A stretch of DNA of 48,660 bases from Microvirga terrestris. GTDB taxonomy: Bacteria > Pseudomonadota > Alphaproteobacteria > Rhizobiales > Beijerinckiaceae. The position numbers and the translations under genes are program-made. How positions within the stretch are numbered: the stretch's first letter is position 1; every line of letters starts with the position of its first letter. Where the stretch lies: positions 1 through 48,660 of the forward strand of contig NZ_JADQDN010000018.1 in the NCBI RefSeq assembly GCF_015694425.1, read 5' to 3'. The notes under the pieces are model-generated. The model saw only the letters and a list, made by a program, of their open reading frames with translations, did no database searches and was not told where the DNA came from. Positions 1 to 8,688 of the stretch are shown one piece after another.

Positions 1-61
1 CCGATCCTTGCGGATCGGCGCAAGGACACCGCCGCCTACGCTTCTCTTCCCCTCTCAACAA

Positions 62-73
62 TGTCAAAGAGCA
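62..73 (-). promoter_or_regulatory. boxA-like antitermination site of an rRNA leader
   Basis: The minus strand reads TGCTCTTTGACA here, close to the E. coli rrn boxA (TGCTCTTTAACA). It lies about 135 nt downstream of the strong minus-strand promoter at 207-236 and no protein-like reading frame follows. Leaders of alphaproteobacterial rRNA operons carry such a motif shortly before 16S. I infer that the 16S gene begins just beyond the left edge; no mature rRNA sequence is visible in the window. Confidence 0.55.
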
Positions 74-206
74 AAATGCCTCCACTGGAGACAAAACAGA
101 GCTTCCGCAGAACAGACTTTGATCCCGACTTAAAGTCGAGCCCAACAGCCCGGTCTCTGTGGAAGTTCTTGCCGGCAACAACCAAATGGCCGCCGTCGAT
201 GGGCCG

Positions 207-236
207 TATATAGGCTGAACCCTTTTGGGGTGTCAA
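207..236 (-). promoter_or_regulatory. Strong sigma70-type promoter, probably of an rRNA operon
   Basis: On the minus strand a perfect -35 TTGACA (236-231) is followed after 18 bp by TATATA (212-207). Transcription would run leftward through the boxA-like site at 62-73 and off the window. The absence of a credible minus-strand gene and the boxA make a stable-RNA operon the best explanation. It also reads divergently from the M23 peptidase gene. Confidence 0.6.
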
Positions 237-492
237 CGGGCTTGTGAAAGTTTTTTGACGGTTCGGGAAAGCTGCTGATCGGCATGCCGCCGCACAGGTT
301 TTTCCACCCCTTGCCTCACTGAGGACACAGAAAGACAGGAAGCAGGGCCGCGGCAGGCCGCCCTTCCCTACTGATGGGACCGGTGTCCTGTACAAGCTTA
401 TCTATTGACCTGTGCGGTTGGCGTCTCTTGTGCTAGATGGCCTTCTGGTGTCTGTGACAGCAACCCACCCGCATCGACACTCGACAGGGACC

Positions 493-2526
493 ATGAGCCA
501 TCTTCCCCCCGACGACAGCCATGCCAGACGCGCTCGCAGGAATGCGCCGCATCTGTCGTACGGCATCGATCTGGGACATGAGCCACCCCTGAACAGCAGC
601 GGCAACACCGCTCCTGAGATCGACAAGTGGGATGTCAATCTGCGCTGGCTTGGCGCCAGTGTTCTGACCGGTGTCACGGGAGCCGCCCTGATCGGTGCTT
701 CCATCTATATTACCTTCGAAGGCGCGGCGATCTCGGCGCTGCCCCCCGAGCGCGCAGCCCTCAATGGCCGCACCTCATCGGCCAGGGACGAGGAGCGGGC
801 GACGAACGTGGCCCGCAAGGCCGACCGGCTGAACATGACGGAGAACACGGTCTCCGCACGTCAGAGCTTCAAGGCCCCGATGACGATCCGCAACGGTGAG
901 CGCGAGGCCATCAAGGTTCGCCAGTTCGTTCGCGTTGCTACGAGTCTCTCTCTCAGCTCCGGAACCTATGCGGCCGACATCCCACCCTTCAATCCCCTGC
1001 GCCTGTTTGCGGATGAGACGGAGGCGCGGGTCGAGCCGGCTCCGGAGGTCGCCGATGCCGACGTGTCGGTTCTCAGGCGCGATCTCGCTTCGGTCGCCAT
1101 TGAGGCGAGCGCCCCGTCTCTGACCGATAACGACGTGATTGCGATTCTTGAGGAGGAACGCCGGGTCTTCAATGAGGCGGGCCGCCGAACCTCCGTGCCG
1201 ATTCCAGCCCAGCAGATGCTGTCGAGGACGCTCCGGCCGCCGGAGGCCCTGGGCGATGCCCTCGGCTATGCGCGGGTGATCGACGCGCCCTTCAGCACGA
1301 TCGAGGTTCGGGTCGTGCCGGAGAATGTGACCGACCTTCCGAAGATCGAGCAGAAGGCCATGCCGCCGCTCATCGAGGAGCGCGACGTGGTTCTCCGCAA
1401 GGGAGAAACCCTCGAGACAACCTTGCGCAGCTACGGGGGAACGCCAGAGCAGATCGCCGCCATCACCTCCGCCCTCTCGGCCCGGATGAGGGTGGATGGC
1501 ATGACCGAGGGTCAGCGGCTGCGCATCCTGATCGCCCCCGGCCCCCGCTTGGGAGACCCGCGGCAGATCGTGCGCGTGATCGCGTTCGGCGAGCGGGGCA
1601 TCGAAGGGATTGCTGCCACCAACGATCGGGGTGTCTTCGTATCTGTCACCCCTCCCGAAGATCCGGCGACGCGCCAGGTTGCAGACGCATCCGAGGAGGA
1701 AGGCGAGGAGGATGCCCGCGGCGGGGTGCGCCTCTATGAGAGCCTCTATGAGACGGCTCTCAAGAACGATCTTCCCCGCCAGACCGTGGACGAGCTGGTG
1801 CGCATCTTCGGCTACGATGTCGATTTCCAGCGCCGGGTCTCACAGGGCGACTCCTTCGAGGTCTTCTTCGGCGCAGACGACGAGAACGGCACGCCGGAGG
1901 TTCTCTACGCCTCCCTGACGGTGGGCGGGGAACCGCGCCGGGTCTACCGCTACCAGGGCGACGACGGCACGGTCGATTTCTTCGACGAAGCAGGTCGCTC
2001 CCTCAAGAAATTTCTCATCCGCAAACCTATCGCCGACGGCATCCTGCGATCTGGCTTCGGCTCGCGGTTCCATCCGATCCTGGGCTATTCGCGCCCTCAT
2101 ACCGGCGTCGATTGGGCCAACAAGGTCGGCACCCCCATCATTGCTGCCGGCAACGGCACAATCATCAAGTCCGAGTGGGATTCAGGCTATGGCCGTCGCG
2201 TCGAGTTGCAGCACACCAACGGCTATGTGACCGCGTACTCGCACATGTCGAGCTTCGCCAAGGGCATTGCCCCCGGCAAGAGGGTGCAGCAGGGCCAGGT
2301 CATCGGTTATGTGGGCAATTCCGGCCTCTCGACGGGCCCGCATCTCCATTATGAAGTCATCATCAATGGCAGCTTCGTCGATCCGCTGAAGATCCGCCTG
2401 CCCCGTGGGCGTGAACTCGAAGGCCGTGGTCTGGTGGAATTCAAGCGCCAGCGCGAACAGGTTGACGAGCTGATGTCCCACTCTGTGGCCTCCGCCAGCC
2501 TCTCCCAGCGCGCCGAAATCCGATAA
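493..2526 (+). CDS. M23 family metallopeptidase (LytM-type peptidoglycan endopeptidase)
   Basis: Predicted zinc peptidase cutting peptide cross-links of peptidoglycan, anchored in the inner membrane and acting in the periplasm. From the ATG at 493 it has 677 aa: a cytoplasmic head of about 50 residues, one membrane segment (about 52-75), a long charged middle region, and a C-terminal M23 domain (about 515-640). The zinc motifs are intact: HxxxD (H536, D540) and HLH (617-619), so it should be active rather than a degenerate activator. The frame can be extended upstream to a GTG at 412, but that lies next to a TTGACC element and has no ribosome site, whereas GGGA precedes 493. The AEC carrier gene starts 6 bp after its stop. 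The exact substrate bond cannot be told from sequence. Confidence 0.9.
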   Translation: MSHLPPDDSHARRARRNAPHLSYGIDLGHEPPLNSSGNTAPEIDKWDVNLRWLGASVLTGVTGAALIGASIYITFEGAAISALPPERAALNGRTSSARDEERATNVARKADRLNMTENTVSARQSFKAPMTIRNGEREAIKVRQFVRVATSLSLSSGTYAADIPPFNPLRLFADETEARVEPAPEVADADVSVLRRDLASVAIEASAPSLTDNDVIAILEEERRVFNEAGRRTSVPIPAQQMLSRTLRPPEALGDALGYARVIDAPFSTIEVRVVPENVTDLPKIEQKAMPPLIEERDVVLRKGETLETTLRSYGGTPEQIAAITSALSARMRVDGMTEGQRLRILIAPGPRLGDPRQIVRVIAFGERGIEGIAATNDRGVFVSVTPPEDPATRQVADASEEEGEEDARGGVRLYESLYETALKNDLPRQTVDELVRIFGYDVDFQRRVSQGDSFEVFFGADDENGTPEVLYASLTVGGEPRRVYRYQGDDGTVDFFDEAGRSLKKFLIRKPIADGILRSGFGSRFHPILGYSRPHTGVDWANKVGTPIIAAGNGTIIKSEWDSGYGRRVELQHTNGYVTAYSHMSSFAKGIAPGKRVQQGQVIGYVGNSGLSTGPHLHYEVIINGSFVDPLKIRLPRGRELEGRGLVEFKRQREQVDELMSHSVASASLSQRAEIR

Positions 2527-2532
2527 CCCTGT

Positions 2533-3450
2533 ATGCTTGAACTGTTCGCGATCGTCCTGCCGGTCTTCGGTCTGATCGGCATCGGCTATGTGGCGCGTCA
2601 GACGGGCTTCGTCTCCGAGCGGGTCGGCGAAGGCCTGTCCGAGTTCGTCTTCACTCTCTCCCTTCCCTGCCTGATCTTCCGCACCCTTGTCCGGGCCGAG
2701 ATCCCGCCCGTCCAGCCCTGGGGTTATTGGATCTCGTATTTCGCCGGCGTGGCCGTGGTATGGCTGCTGGCCACCGCCATCGGCCGGCATTTCTTCGGCA
2801 TCAAAGGGGTCTCCGGTGTCGTCGCCGGGTTTTCGGCCGGCCAGGCGAACACCGTCTTCGTCGGAATCCCCATGATCCTCAAGGCTTATGGGGATGAGGG
2901 CGCCGTACCGCTCTTCCTGCTGATCGCCGTGCATCTTCCCGTCACCATGACACTCGCGACGATCCTGGCCGAGGGACGGCAGGCTTCGCCCCTCGTCATC
3001 CTGCGCCGCCTCCTGACCCATCCGATCGTGGTCGGGATCCTGGCCGGGTCGGCCTGCCGGCCGATTGCAGCTTATGTGCCTACCCCTGCCTGGCAGGTGA
3101 TGGACCTTCTGGCGAGCGCGGCCGTGCCCTGTGCCCTCATCTCCATGGGGATTGCGCTACGCCGATATGGTCTGCAGATGGGCTGGAAGCTGCCGACGGT
3201 GATCTCCTTTCTGAAACTAGTGGTGCATCCGCTCGTGGTGCTGCTGCTCGCCACGCAGGTCTTCCAGATGCCGTCGGTCTGGGCGGGCGTTGCGGTGCTC
3301 TTCGCCTCATGCCCGTCCGGCATCAATGCCTATCTGTTCGCAGAGCGCTACGGGGAAGGCGTGGCCCTGGCCTCCAGCGCCGTGACGCTCTCAACCTTCC
3401 TGGCTCTGGGCAGCACGCTCGTCTGGCTTTATGTGCTCGGTGTAGGCTGA
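2533..3450 (+). CDS. AEC family transporter (auxin efflux carrier-like)
   Basis: A 305 aa, almost wholly hydrophobic inner-membrane protein with about ten predicted helices, the size and pattern of bacterial AEC/malonate-carrier proteins (Pfam Mem_trans). The central stretch with GFSAGQANTVFVGIP, rich in small residues and containing a Gln-Ala-Asn core, is typical of the broken-helix region of this family. Members export or import small organic acids or amino acids, but the substrate cannot be assigned here. The gene starts 6 bp after the M23 peptidase stop, so the two may be co-transcribed although no functional link is obvious. It converges with gluQRS, the stops being only about 3 bp apart. 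Confidence 0.85.
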   Translation: MLELFAIVLPVFGLIGIGYVARQTGFVSERVGEGLSEFVFTLSLPCLIFRTLVRAEIPPVQPWGYWISYFAGVAVVWLLATAIGRHFFGIKGVSGVVAGFSAGQANTVFVGIPMILKAYGDEGAVPLFLLIAVHLPVTMTLATILAEGRQASPLVILRRLLTHPIVVGILAGSACRPIAAYVPTPAWQVMDLLASAAVPCALISMGIALRRYGLQMGWKLPTVISFLKLVVHPLVVLLLATQVFQMPSVWAGVAVLFASCPSGINAYLFAERYGEGVALASSAVTLSTFLALGSTLVWLYVLGVG

Positions 3451-3453
3451 GGC

Positions 3454-4326
3454 CTAAAAGCCCAGGTGCTGCCGGATGCCCCGGGGCGTGGCACCCGCAG
3501 CCCGCAGTTCCGCCAAGGCCTGCGACTGACGACTTTTCGCCAGCTTGTCGCCCTCAGGATCGCGCACGAGCCCATGGTGATGGTAGAGCGGCGTCGGAAG
3601 CCCGAGCAGGGCCTGCAGCAGAACGTGGAGATCGGTGGCGGCCTCAAGATCCTGGCCGCGGACCACATGCGTGACGCCTTGGAGCGCGTCGTCCACCACC
3701 ACGGAGAGATGATAGCTCGTCGGCGTATCCTTGCGCAGGATGACCGCATCGCCCCAGCGCCAGGGATCTGTCACCACCCTCTCCTCACGGCCTTCGCGGT
3801 CGAACCTGCAATAGCTGTGGGGCCCGGGCAGGAGTTTCTTCAAAGCAGTCATATCCAGCCGCCAGGCATGGGGCTCGCCGGCTGCGATGCGCCGTTCGAT
3901 TTCGTCGGCCGATAAGTGCTGGCAGATGCCGGGATAGAGCGGGGCGCCGTCAGGATCGCGGGGCCAGGGCTGGCCGGTTTCCGCCTCCCGGCAGGCGACC
4001 GCCTCCGCAATGTCCTTGCGGGAGCAGAAGCACGGATAGAGGATGCCCCTCCCCTTCAGGGTGCGGAAGGCGGCGCGGTAATCGTCGAAATGCTCCGACT
4101 GCCGCCGGACCGGCTCTTCCCATTGAAGCCCGAGCCAGGCGAGATCTTCATAAATCGCCTGCTCGAACTCGGGACGGCAGCGTGTGGTATCGATATCCTC
4201 GATGCGCAGAAGCAGGCGCCCGTCAAAGCGGCGCGCGAAATCGGCATTGAGCAGGGCCGAATAGGCGTGGCCCAAGTGAAGCCGGCCGTTGGGGCTGGGG
4301 GCGAGTCGGAATACGGGCTTCGTCAC
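3454..4326 (-). CDS. gluQRS: Glutamyl-Q tRNA(Asp) synthetase
   Basis: Truncated relative of glutamyl-tRNA synthetase that attaches glutamate to the queuosine base at the wobble position of tRNA-Asp. From GTG 4326 the protein has 290 aa, the family's usual size, and lacks an anticodon-binding domain. Visible motifs are the class I signature HLGH (residues 17-20) within APSPNGRLHLGHA, a cysteine-containing insert (CFCSRKD and later GICQ) that fits the YadB zinc site, and the KMSKS-like DKLAKS near the C-terminus. The frame stays open far upstream over the antisense of the glycosylase gene, but family similarity begins only at VTKPVF, so GTG 4326 is chosen. It is divergent from the DNA glycosylase gene, with about 34 bp between them. 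Confidence 0.9.
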   Translation of the reverse strand: MTKPVFRLAPSPNGRLHLGHAYSALLNADFARRFDGRLLLRIEDIDTTRCRPEFEQAIYEDLAWLGLQWEEPVRRQSEHFDDYRAAFRTLKGRGILYPCFCSRKDIAEAVACREAETGQPWPRDPDGAPLYPGICQHLSADEIERRIAAGEPHAWRLDMTALKKLLPGPHSYCRFDREGREERVVTDPWRWGDAVILRKDTPTSYHLSVVVDDALQGVTHVVRGQDLEAATDLHVLLQALLGLPTPLYHHHGLVRDPEGDKLAKSRQSQALAELRAAGATPRGIRQHLGF

Positions 4327-4360
4327 GGGAGCCTGCTGGGACAGTAAGGAGCGCGAAGGA

Positions 4361-5005
4361 ATGGCCACCCTCCTCGAAACGGACGCGGTTCTCAAGAGGG
4401 GCCTTAAGGCACTCGCGGAGGCTGATCCGGTCATGGCGCGGCTGGCCGCCGAGGGGGTCACGCCGCAACTGCGCAAGCGCCCGCCCGGTTTCGAGGGTCT
4501 CGCTTGGATCGTGCTGGGCCAGCAGGTTTCCACCGCGAGCGCCACCGCGATCTGGGGTCGCCTGCGGGCCATTCTCGAACCCGCGACCCCGGAGGTCTTC
4601 CTGCGGCTGTCAGACGAATCCTTGCGGGCGGCGGGCCTCTCGGCCGGCAAGGTCCGGACCCTTCGCGCCTTGGCGACGGAGATCATCGAAGGACGGCTGC
4701 CGCTCGACGGTCTCGGCGATATTCCGGCCGATGAGGCCCATGGCCTCCTCATGCGGGTGAAGGGGATCGGCCCCTGGACCGCCGACGTTTATCTGCTCTT
4801 CTGCTTGGGCCATCCGGATGCCTTTCCGAGCGGGGACCTTGCGGTGCAAGAAGCCGCCCGCCTCGCCTACGGTCTGGAGCAGAGGCCGGATGCCAAGGCG
4901 CTTAAAGCCCTGGCCGAAAGCTGGCGGCCCTGGCGCGGCGTCGCCGCCAAGGTGCTCTGGGCTTATTACCGGGTGGCGAAGGCGCGGGAGGGGGCGCCGG
5001 CTTGA
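4361..5005 (+). CDS. DNA-3-methyladenine glycosylase (AlkA-like, HhH-GPD)
   Basis: Base-excision repair enzyme that removes alkylated purines. The 214 aa protein has the helix-hairpin-helix (VKGIGPWTADVY) followed by the GPD region with the catalytic aspartate at D159 (SGDLAVQ). There is no iron-sulfur cysteine cluster, which separates it from MutY/Nth and supports the AlkA branch. The start at ATG 4361 is preceded by GAAGGA; an open frame reaches back to 4289, but that would overlap gluQRS and is not supported. The esterase gene follows after 57 bp on the same strand. Confidence 0.9.
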   Translation: MATLLETDAVLKRGLKALAEADPVMARLAAEGVTPQLRKRPPGFEGLAWIVLGQQVSTASATAIWGRLRAILEPATPEVFLRLSDESLRAAGLSAGKVRTLRALATEIIEGRLPLDGLGDIPADEAHGLLMRVKGIGPWTADVYLLFCLGHPDAFPSGDLAVQEAARLAYGLEQRPDAKALKALAESWRPWRGVAAKVLWAYYRVAKAREGAPA

Positions 5006-5062
5006 CGGCCAGGCCGTTCCGCTCTGCAATCGGCGAATTGTCAATGATCGGGGATATGCTTC

Positions 5063-5746
5063 ATGGCCAGCATCGACGGTCCGCGCCTGGCGCCGCAATC
5101 GGGCGTGGCGAGGCAGCTCGTGGTCCTTCTCCATGGGCTCGGCGCGGATGGCAACGACCTGATCGAGCTCGGTGAGCAGTGGCGCAGCTCGCTGCCAGAT
5201 GCCGCCTTCGTGGCTCCGCATGCGCCCGATCCCTGCAGCAACGTGCCCATGGGCCGGGAATGGTTTCCCCTCACCCTGACCGACCCGCGGGAGTTCTGGC
5301 GCGGCGTGACCTATGCGGCGCCGGGTCTCGACGCCTTCCTCGACCAGGAACTGGCCCGCCATGCCCTGCCGCCGTCGAAGCTCGCCCTCGTGGGCTTCAG
5401 CCAGGGCGCCATGATGGCGCTCCATCTGGGCCTGCGCCGCCCGACGCCCCCGGCGGCCATCGTGGGTTATTCGGGCCTTCTCGTGCTGGAGGACGGCGAG
5501 GGACCGGGGGGCCTGATGCCCTTGGCGCGGAATGCACCGCCGATTCTGCTGATCCACGGCGACCAGGACGATGTGGTGCCGGTCGAGATGTTTTTCTTCT
5601 CGAAGGAGACCTTGGGCGCGGCCGAGATCCCCTGTCAGTGGCATCTGTCGGCAGGGCTCGCCCACGGCATCGATGGGGAAGGCCTGCGGCAGGGTGGCCT
5701 TTTCCTGGCCCAGTCCTTCGGCCTTCCCTATCCTGGTCGGGCTTAA
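5063..5746 (+). CDS. Phospholipase/carboxylesterase family alpha/beta hydrolase
   Basis: A 227 aa serine hydrolase of the carboxylesterase/acyl-protein thioesterase-like family (Abhydrolase_2). The oxyanion segment LLHGLGADG lies near residue 20, the nucleophile elbow GFSQG places the catalytic serine at S113, the acid is in HGDQDDVVP, and the histidine in LAHGID. There is no signal peptide, so it should be cytoplasmic and act on short-chain esters; the natural substrate is unknown. Its stop codon shares a 4-bp TTAA with the stop of the convergent aldolase gene (5743-5746). Confidence 0.88.
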   Translation: MASIDGPRLAPQSGVARQLVVLLHGLGADGNDLIELGEQWRSSLPDAAFVAPHAPDPCSNVPMGREWFPLTLTDPREFWRGVTYAAPGLDAFLDQELARHALPPSKLALVGFSQGAMMALHLGLRRPTPPAAIVGYSGLLVLEDGEGPGGLMPLARNAPPILLIHGDQDDVVPVEMFFFSKETLGAAEIPCQWHLSAGLAHGIDGEGLRQGGLFLAQSFGLPYPGRA

Positions 5747-6513
5747 GCCCGAGCCGCCGCCAAGGCCGTATGGGCGCCAATGCGCAGCATGGCCATGTCG
5801 CTGCCGATGGCCACCAGGTGGAAGCCCTTGGCGGAGAGTTCCGCCGCCCGCGCACCTGAGACCGCATAGATGGCCGCGATCTTGCCAGCGGCCTTCACCC
5901 GGGTCAGGGCGTGATCCAGGGCCTTGTCCACCTCGGCGCTGGTCGGATCGACCCCTTTGCCGCCGGACAGCGCGATCGACAGGTCCGAGGGGCCGATGAA
6001 GACGCCGTCGATCCCCGGCACGGCCAGGATGTCGTCGATGATGGCGAGCGCCTCGCGGGTTTCCACCATGGCGAAGGAGACAGCCAGATCATTGGCCGTC
6101 CGGAGATACTCCCCGGGCTCGAGCCCCGTAAGCGCCAGCGCCCCGTAGGCGCCCCAGCTGCGCTCGCCCACGGGCGGAAACTTGGTGAAGGCGGCAAGCC
6201 GCCTTGCATCCTCAACCGTGTTGATCATGGGCGCGATGATGCCCGACGCGCCGGCATCGAGGTAGCGCGACGCGGTGGCGAAATCCCCGACAGGGATGCG
6301 CACCAGGGCCGGCTTTCCCGCTGCCGCGATCAGGGGAATGGCCTGAACGGAGGCGGCGAAATCGATGGAGCCGTGCTGCGTGTCCAGGGTGACGGCGTCG
6401 AAATCCTCCCGGGCCAGGATACCGGCCACGGACGGGTCCGGCAGGCCGCACCAGGCGGTGTACAAGGGCGCGCCGCCTTTCAGGCGCTCCGGGAACGATG
6501 AATGGATCGGCAT
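5743..6513 (-). CDS. HpcH/HpaI aldolase family protein (2-oxo-3-deoxy acid aldolase)
   Basis: Class II metal-dependent aldolase with the HpcH/HpaI barrel, 256 aa, the normal length. Landmarks are TLDTQHGSIDF with the active-site histidine, LVRIPVGD with the conserved arginine, IIAPMINTVEDA containing the metal-binding region, the GERSWG loop and FIGPSDLS. Family members split 4-hydroxy-2-oxoheptanedioate or 2-keto-3-deoxyrhamnonate into pyruvate (or its analogue) and an aldehyde; which substrate is used here is not evident, and no aromatic or sugar catabolic genes lie next to it. It converges with the esterase gene and shares a 4-bp TTAA stop overlap with it. Confidence 0.88.
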   Translation of the reverse strand: MPIHSSFPERLKGGAPLYTAWCGLPDPSVAGILAREDFDAVTLDTQHGSIDFAASVQAIPLIAAAGKPALVRIPVGDFATASRYLDAGASGIIAPMINTVEDARRLAAFTKFPPVGERSWGAYGALALTGLEPGEYLRTANDLAVSFAMVETREALAIIDDILAVPGIDGVFIGPSDLSIALSGGKGVDPTSAEVDKALDHALTRVKAAGKIAAIYAVSGARAAELSAKGFHLVAIGSDMAMLRIGAHTALAAARA

Positions 6514-6572
6514 GACGCCCTTTCGACGGGTGTTGAGGTTTTATGAGGCAGGGCGGCGGGTGAAGGGGGCCG

Positions 6573-6896
6573 TTACCGGCCCGCCTTGACCTCCTCGATG
6601 GCGCGCCCGGTCAGCTCGTTGAGCTTGGCCTGGAGTTCGGCATCGCCCGTCGTGTTTCCGGCGCCGTCGAGATCCCGGCGGACCTTGCGTAGGACGTCGG
6701 CATCGCCCGCTTCCTCGAAATCGGCCAGCACGACGCTCTTGGCATAAGCCTCGGCCTCGTCGCCGATCTTGCCCAGGTGCTCGGCCACCCAGAGCCCAAA
6801 CAGCTTGTTTCGGCGGGCCGTGGCCTTGAAGCGCAGGTCCTCATCGTGGGCGAACTGCTTCTCGAAGGCGTTTCTCCGGTCGTCGAAAGAGGTCAT
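6573..6896 (-). CDS. F1-ATPase zeta inhibitor subunit (DUF1476)
   Basis: The 107 aa protein starts with the diagnostic DDRRNAFEKQFAHDEDLRFKA, followed by RRNKLFGLWVAEHLG, which identifies the DUF1476 family. In Paracoccus this small four-helix protein is the zeta subunit, which plugs the F1 rotor with its N-terminal segment and blocks ATP hydrolysis. The charged N-terminal inhibitory stretch is complete here. AGGAGA sits 8 nt before the ATG. The gene is divergent from purC, separated by about 240 bp, an arrangement I recall from other Hyphomicrobiales. The ATP synthase operon itself is not in the window. Confidence 0.9.
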   Translation of the reverse strand: MTSFDDRRNAFEKQFAHDEDLRFKATARRNKLFGLWVAEHLGKIGDEAEAYAKSVVLADFEEAGDADVLRKVRRDLDGAGNTTGDAELQAKLNELTGRAIEEVKAGR

Positions 6897-7135
6897 CCCG
6901 TCATTCTCCTGATGTTTGGGCCTTCATGCGATATAAGGGCGCACTCGCGCGGATGCCAGACGCTCCCCATCTTTAAGACCGGTGCTTCGATCTCGCTGCC
7001 CGGCTTCAACTCACCTCCGCGTTGTGCTTGCCCGAGGGATCGGATAGGTTGGCCCCTTAAGCGGAGCGCCGGTCGAAAGCCGCGCTTGACGCTAGCCGCG
7101 GATCTAAAAATGACCATCCCCAGGAGCCACGGCAC

Positions 7136-7942
7136 ATGGATTTTCTCAAACCACGGTACACGCCTATGAATCGTCGCCGTCGCATCTATGAGGGCAAGGC
7201 GAAGGTCCTCTATGAGGGCCCGGAACCCGGTACGCTCATCCAGCACTTCAAGGATGACGCGACTGCTTTCAATGTCACCGCGAATGCCAAGAAGCATGAG
7301 GTGATCGACGGCAAGGGCGTGCTCAACAACCGGATCTCGGAATACCTCTTCCAGCATCTGAACGACATCGGCATCCCGACCCACTTCATCCGCCGGCTCA
7401 ACATGCGCGAGCAGCTGATTCGGGAAGTGGAAATCATTCCGCTGCAGGTTGTCGTGCGCAACGTCGCGGCGGGTTCGCTCGCCACCCGCCTCGGCATTGA
7501 GGAGGGCACGCAGCTCCCGCGTTCGATCATCGAATTCTATTACAAGAACGACGCTCTCGGCGACCCGATGGTCTCGGAAGAGCACATCACCGCCTTCGGC
7601 TGGGCCTCGCCCCAGGAGATCGACGACATCATGGCGCTCGCCATCCGGGTCAATGACTTTCTGTCAGGCCTCTTCCTCGGCGTCGGCATCCGGCTCGTCG
7701 ACTTCAAGCTGGAGACCGGACGTCTCTGGGAAGGCGAGATGATGCGCATCGTCGTGGCCGACGAGATCTCCCCGGATTCCTGCCGCCTCTGGGACATCAA
7801 GTCCAAGGACAAGCTCGACAAGGACCGGTTCCGCCGGGACATGGGCGGGCTGGTCGAGGCCTATACGGAGGTTGCCCGCCGACTCGGCATCCTGTCGGAG
7901 AACGACAATCCGGTCACTGGCGGCCCGCGCCTGGTGCAGTAA
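7136..7942 (+). CDS. purC: Phosphoribosylaminoimidazole-succinocarboxamide synthase (SAICAR synthetase)
   Basis: Joins aspartate to CAIR with ATP in step 8 of IMP synthesis. The protein has the family's N-terminal [16 protein letters not shown] nucleotide loop, the DDATAFN segment, the [13 protein letters not shown] region and the VDFKLETGR signature, and is 268 aa from ATG 7136. AGGAG lies 9 nt before 7136, whereas the internal ATG 7166 (258 aa), where similarity to relatives begins, has no ribosome site; I keep 7136 but the alternative is possible. A rho-independent terminator follows at 7968-7993, so purC is transcribed separately from purSQL. Confidence 0.95.
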   Translation: MDFLKPRYTPMNRRRRIYEGKAKVLYEGPEPGTLIQHFKDDATAFNVTANAKKHEVIDGKGVLNNRISEYLFQHLNDIGIPTHFIRRLNMREQLIREVEIIPLQVVVRNVAAGSLATRLGIEEGTQLPRSIIEFYYKNDALGDPMVSEEHITAFGWASPQEIDDIMALAIRVNDFLSGLFLGVGIRLVDFKLETGRLWEGEMMRIVVADEISPDSCRLWDIKSKDKLDKDRFRRDMGGLVEAYTEVARRLGILSENDNPVTGGPRLVQ

Positions 7943-7967
7943 GCACTCCCTTTATCCAATCATGCGT

Positions 7968-7993
7968 AGCCCGGCCCCGTGCCGGGCTTTTTG
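7968..7993 (+). terminator. Rho-independent terminator of purC
   Basis: An inverted repeat AGCCCGGC / GCCGGGCT with a 5-nt loop is followed directly by a T-rich run. It lies 26 bp after the purC stop. Confidence 0.8.
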
Positions 7994-8540
7994 TTGTCCG
8001 GATCCGACATGCCGGCTGCACAGGCTCTCACTGGAGTGCATTGAAGCGGCACAAGACATGAGGCTGCGCTCCCTCCCCTGGGCGGGGTGGCGGCTGCAGG
8101 CTGATCCTGGCTCGTCTCGGGCACTTATGAGGGAAGCGCGGGAGGCAAGGCGGCTTCGCTGCACTCCGGTGGAGCGGGCGAAGGATCGGGTCGGGACGGG
8201 AGATCCGCCCGGACGGGAAGCCCCTGGCCTCCCGCGCACGGCTTTTCGACCCTGAGCCTTGCGCTTCAGCCCATCAGGGACGAACCCTCAGAGAGCTTCA
8301 CGGCGCGTCACGCGCAGCCCCGGGCGCACCGGTGCCGGCAAGGCTTGGGAGGAGCGGAGACAGGACCTGCCCGAACAGGTCGGTCTTTCTGCCTCCTCCA
8401 CTCAGAGCCCCGGCATGCAGAACCAGCGTCTTGTCCCGCAGCGGCCAGAACCGCATCCCGCCTCCACAACCGACGCCTCGGGCGCGTCCCTCGTGAGGCA
8501 GGACACCCACATCTATAGCCAAGGTTAGGAGGATTGTTAA

Positions 8541-8555
8541 GAACAAATATAGAAC
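8541..8555. promoter_or_regulatory. LexA-like SOS box (GAAC-N7-GAAC)
   Basis: The plus strand has GAAC, seven A/T bases and GAAC again; the minus strand reads GTTC-N7-GTTC. This is the direct-repeat operator bound by LexA in alphaproteobacteria. No recognisable SOS gene lies beside it: leftward is unassigned DNA, rightward palindromic repeats and then a lipoprotein gene 320 bp away. With only eight fixed bases chance occurrence is possible. Confidence 0.4.
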
Positions 8556-8585
8556 AAACACCTGCACTCATCCCGGCTTGGCAGT

Positions 8586-8680
8586 CCCCGGGCTTGATCC
8601 GGGGATCAGTCCCGGCCATCCACGTCTTAGAATCCCTGCCACTGCAAAGACGTGGATCCCCGGCACAGGGCCGGGGATGA
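8586..8680. repeat. Palindromic intergenic repeat unit 1
   Basis: Contains the exact 11-bp inverted repeat ATCCACGTCTT (8618-8628) / AAGACGTGGAT (8647-8657), flanked by CCGGGG/CCCCGG blocks that can also pair, giving a long hairpin. The CCGGGGATGAC motif resembles mosaic dispersed repeats of this bacterial group. No transposase is present. Confidence 0.6.
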
Positions 8681-8688
8681 CGCGGAGG

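Noticed and set aside
36..395. 119-codon open frame on the minus strand at the left edge
   Set aside because: It coincides with the rRNA-type promoter (207-236) and boxA leader, has no ribosome site and no recognisable protein motif.
4327..4752. N-terminal extension of gluQRS over the glycosylase gene
   Set aside because: These residues are antisense to a well-supported gene, and similarity starts at GTG 4326.
7872..8567. Several overlapping open frames on both strands downstream of purC
   Set aside because: High-GC DNA gives long chance frames; one starts inside purC, none has motifs or a properly placed ribosome site.
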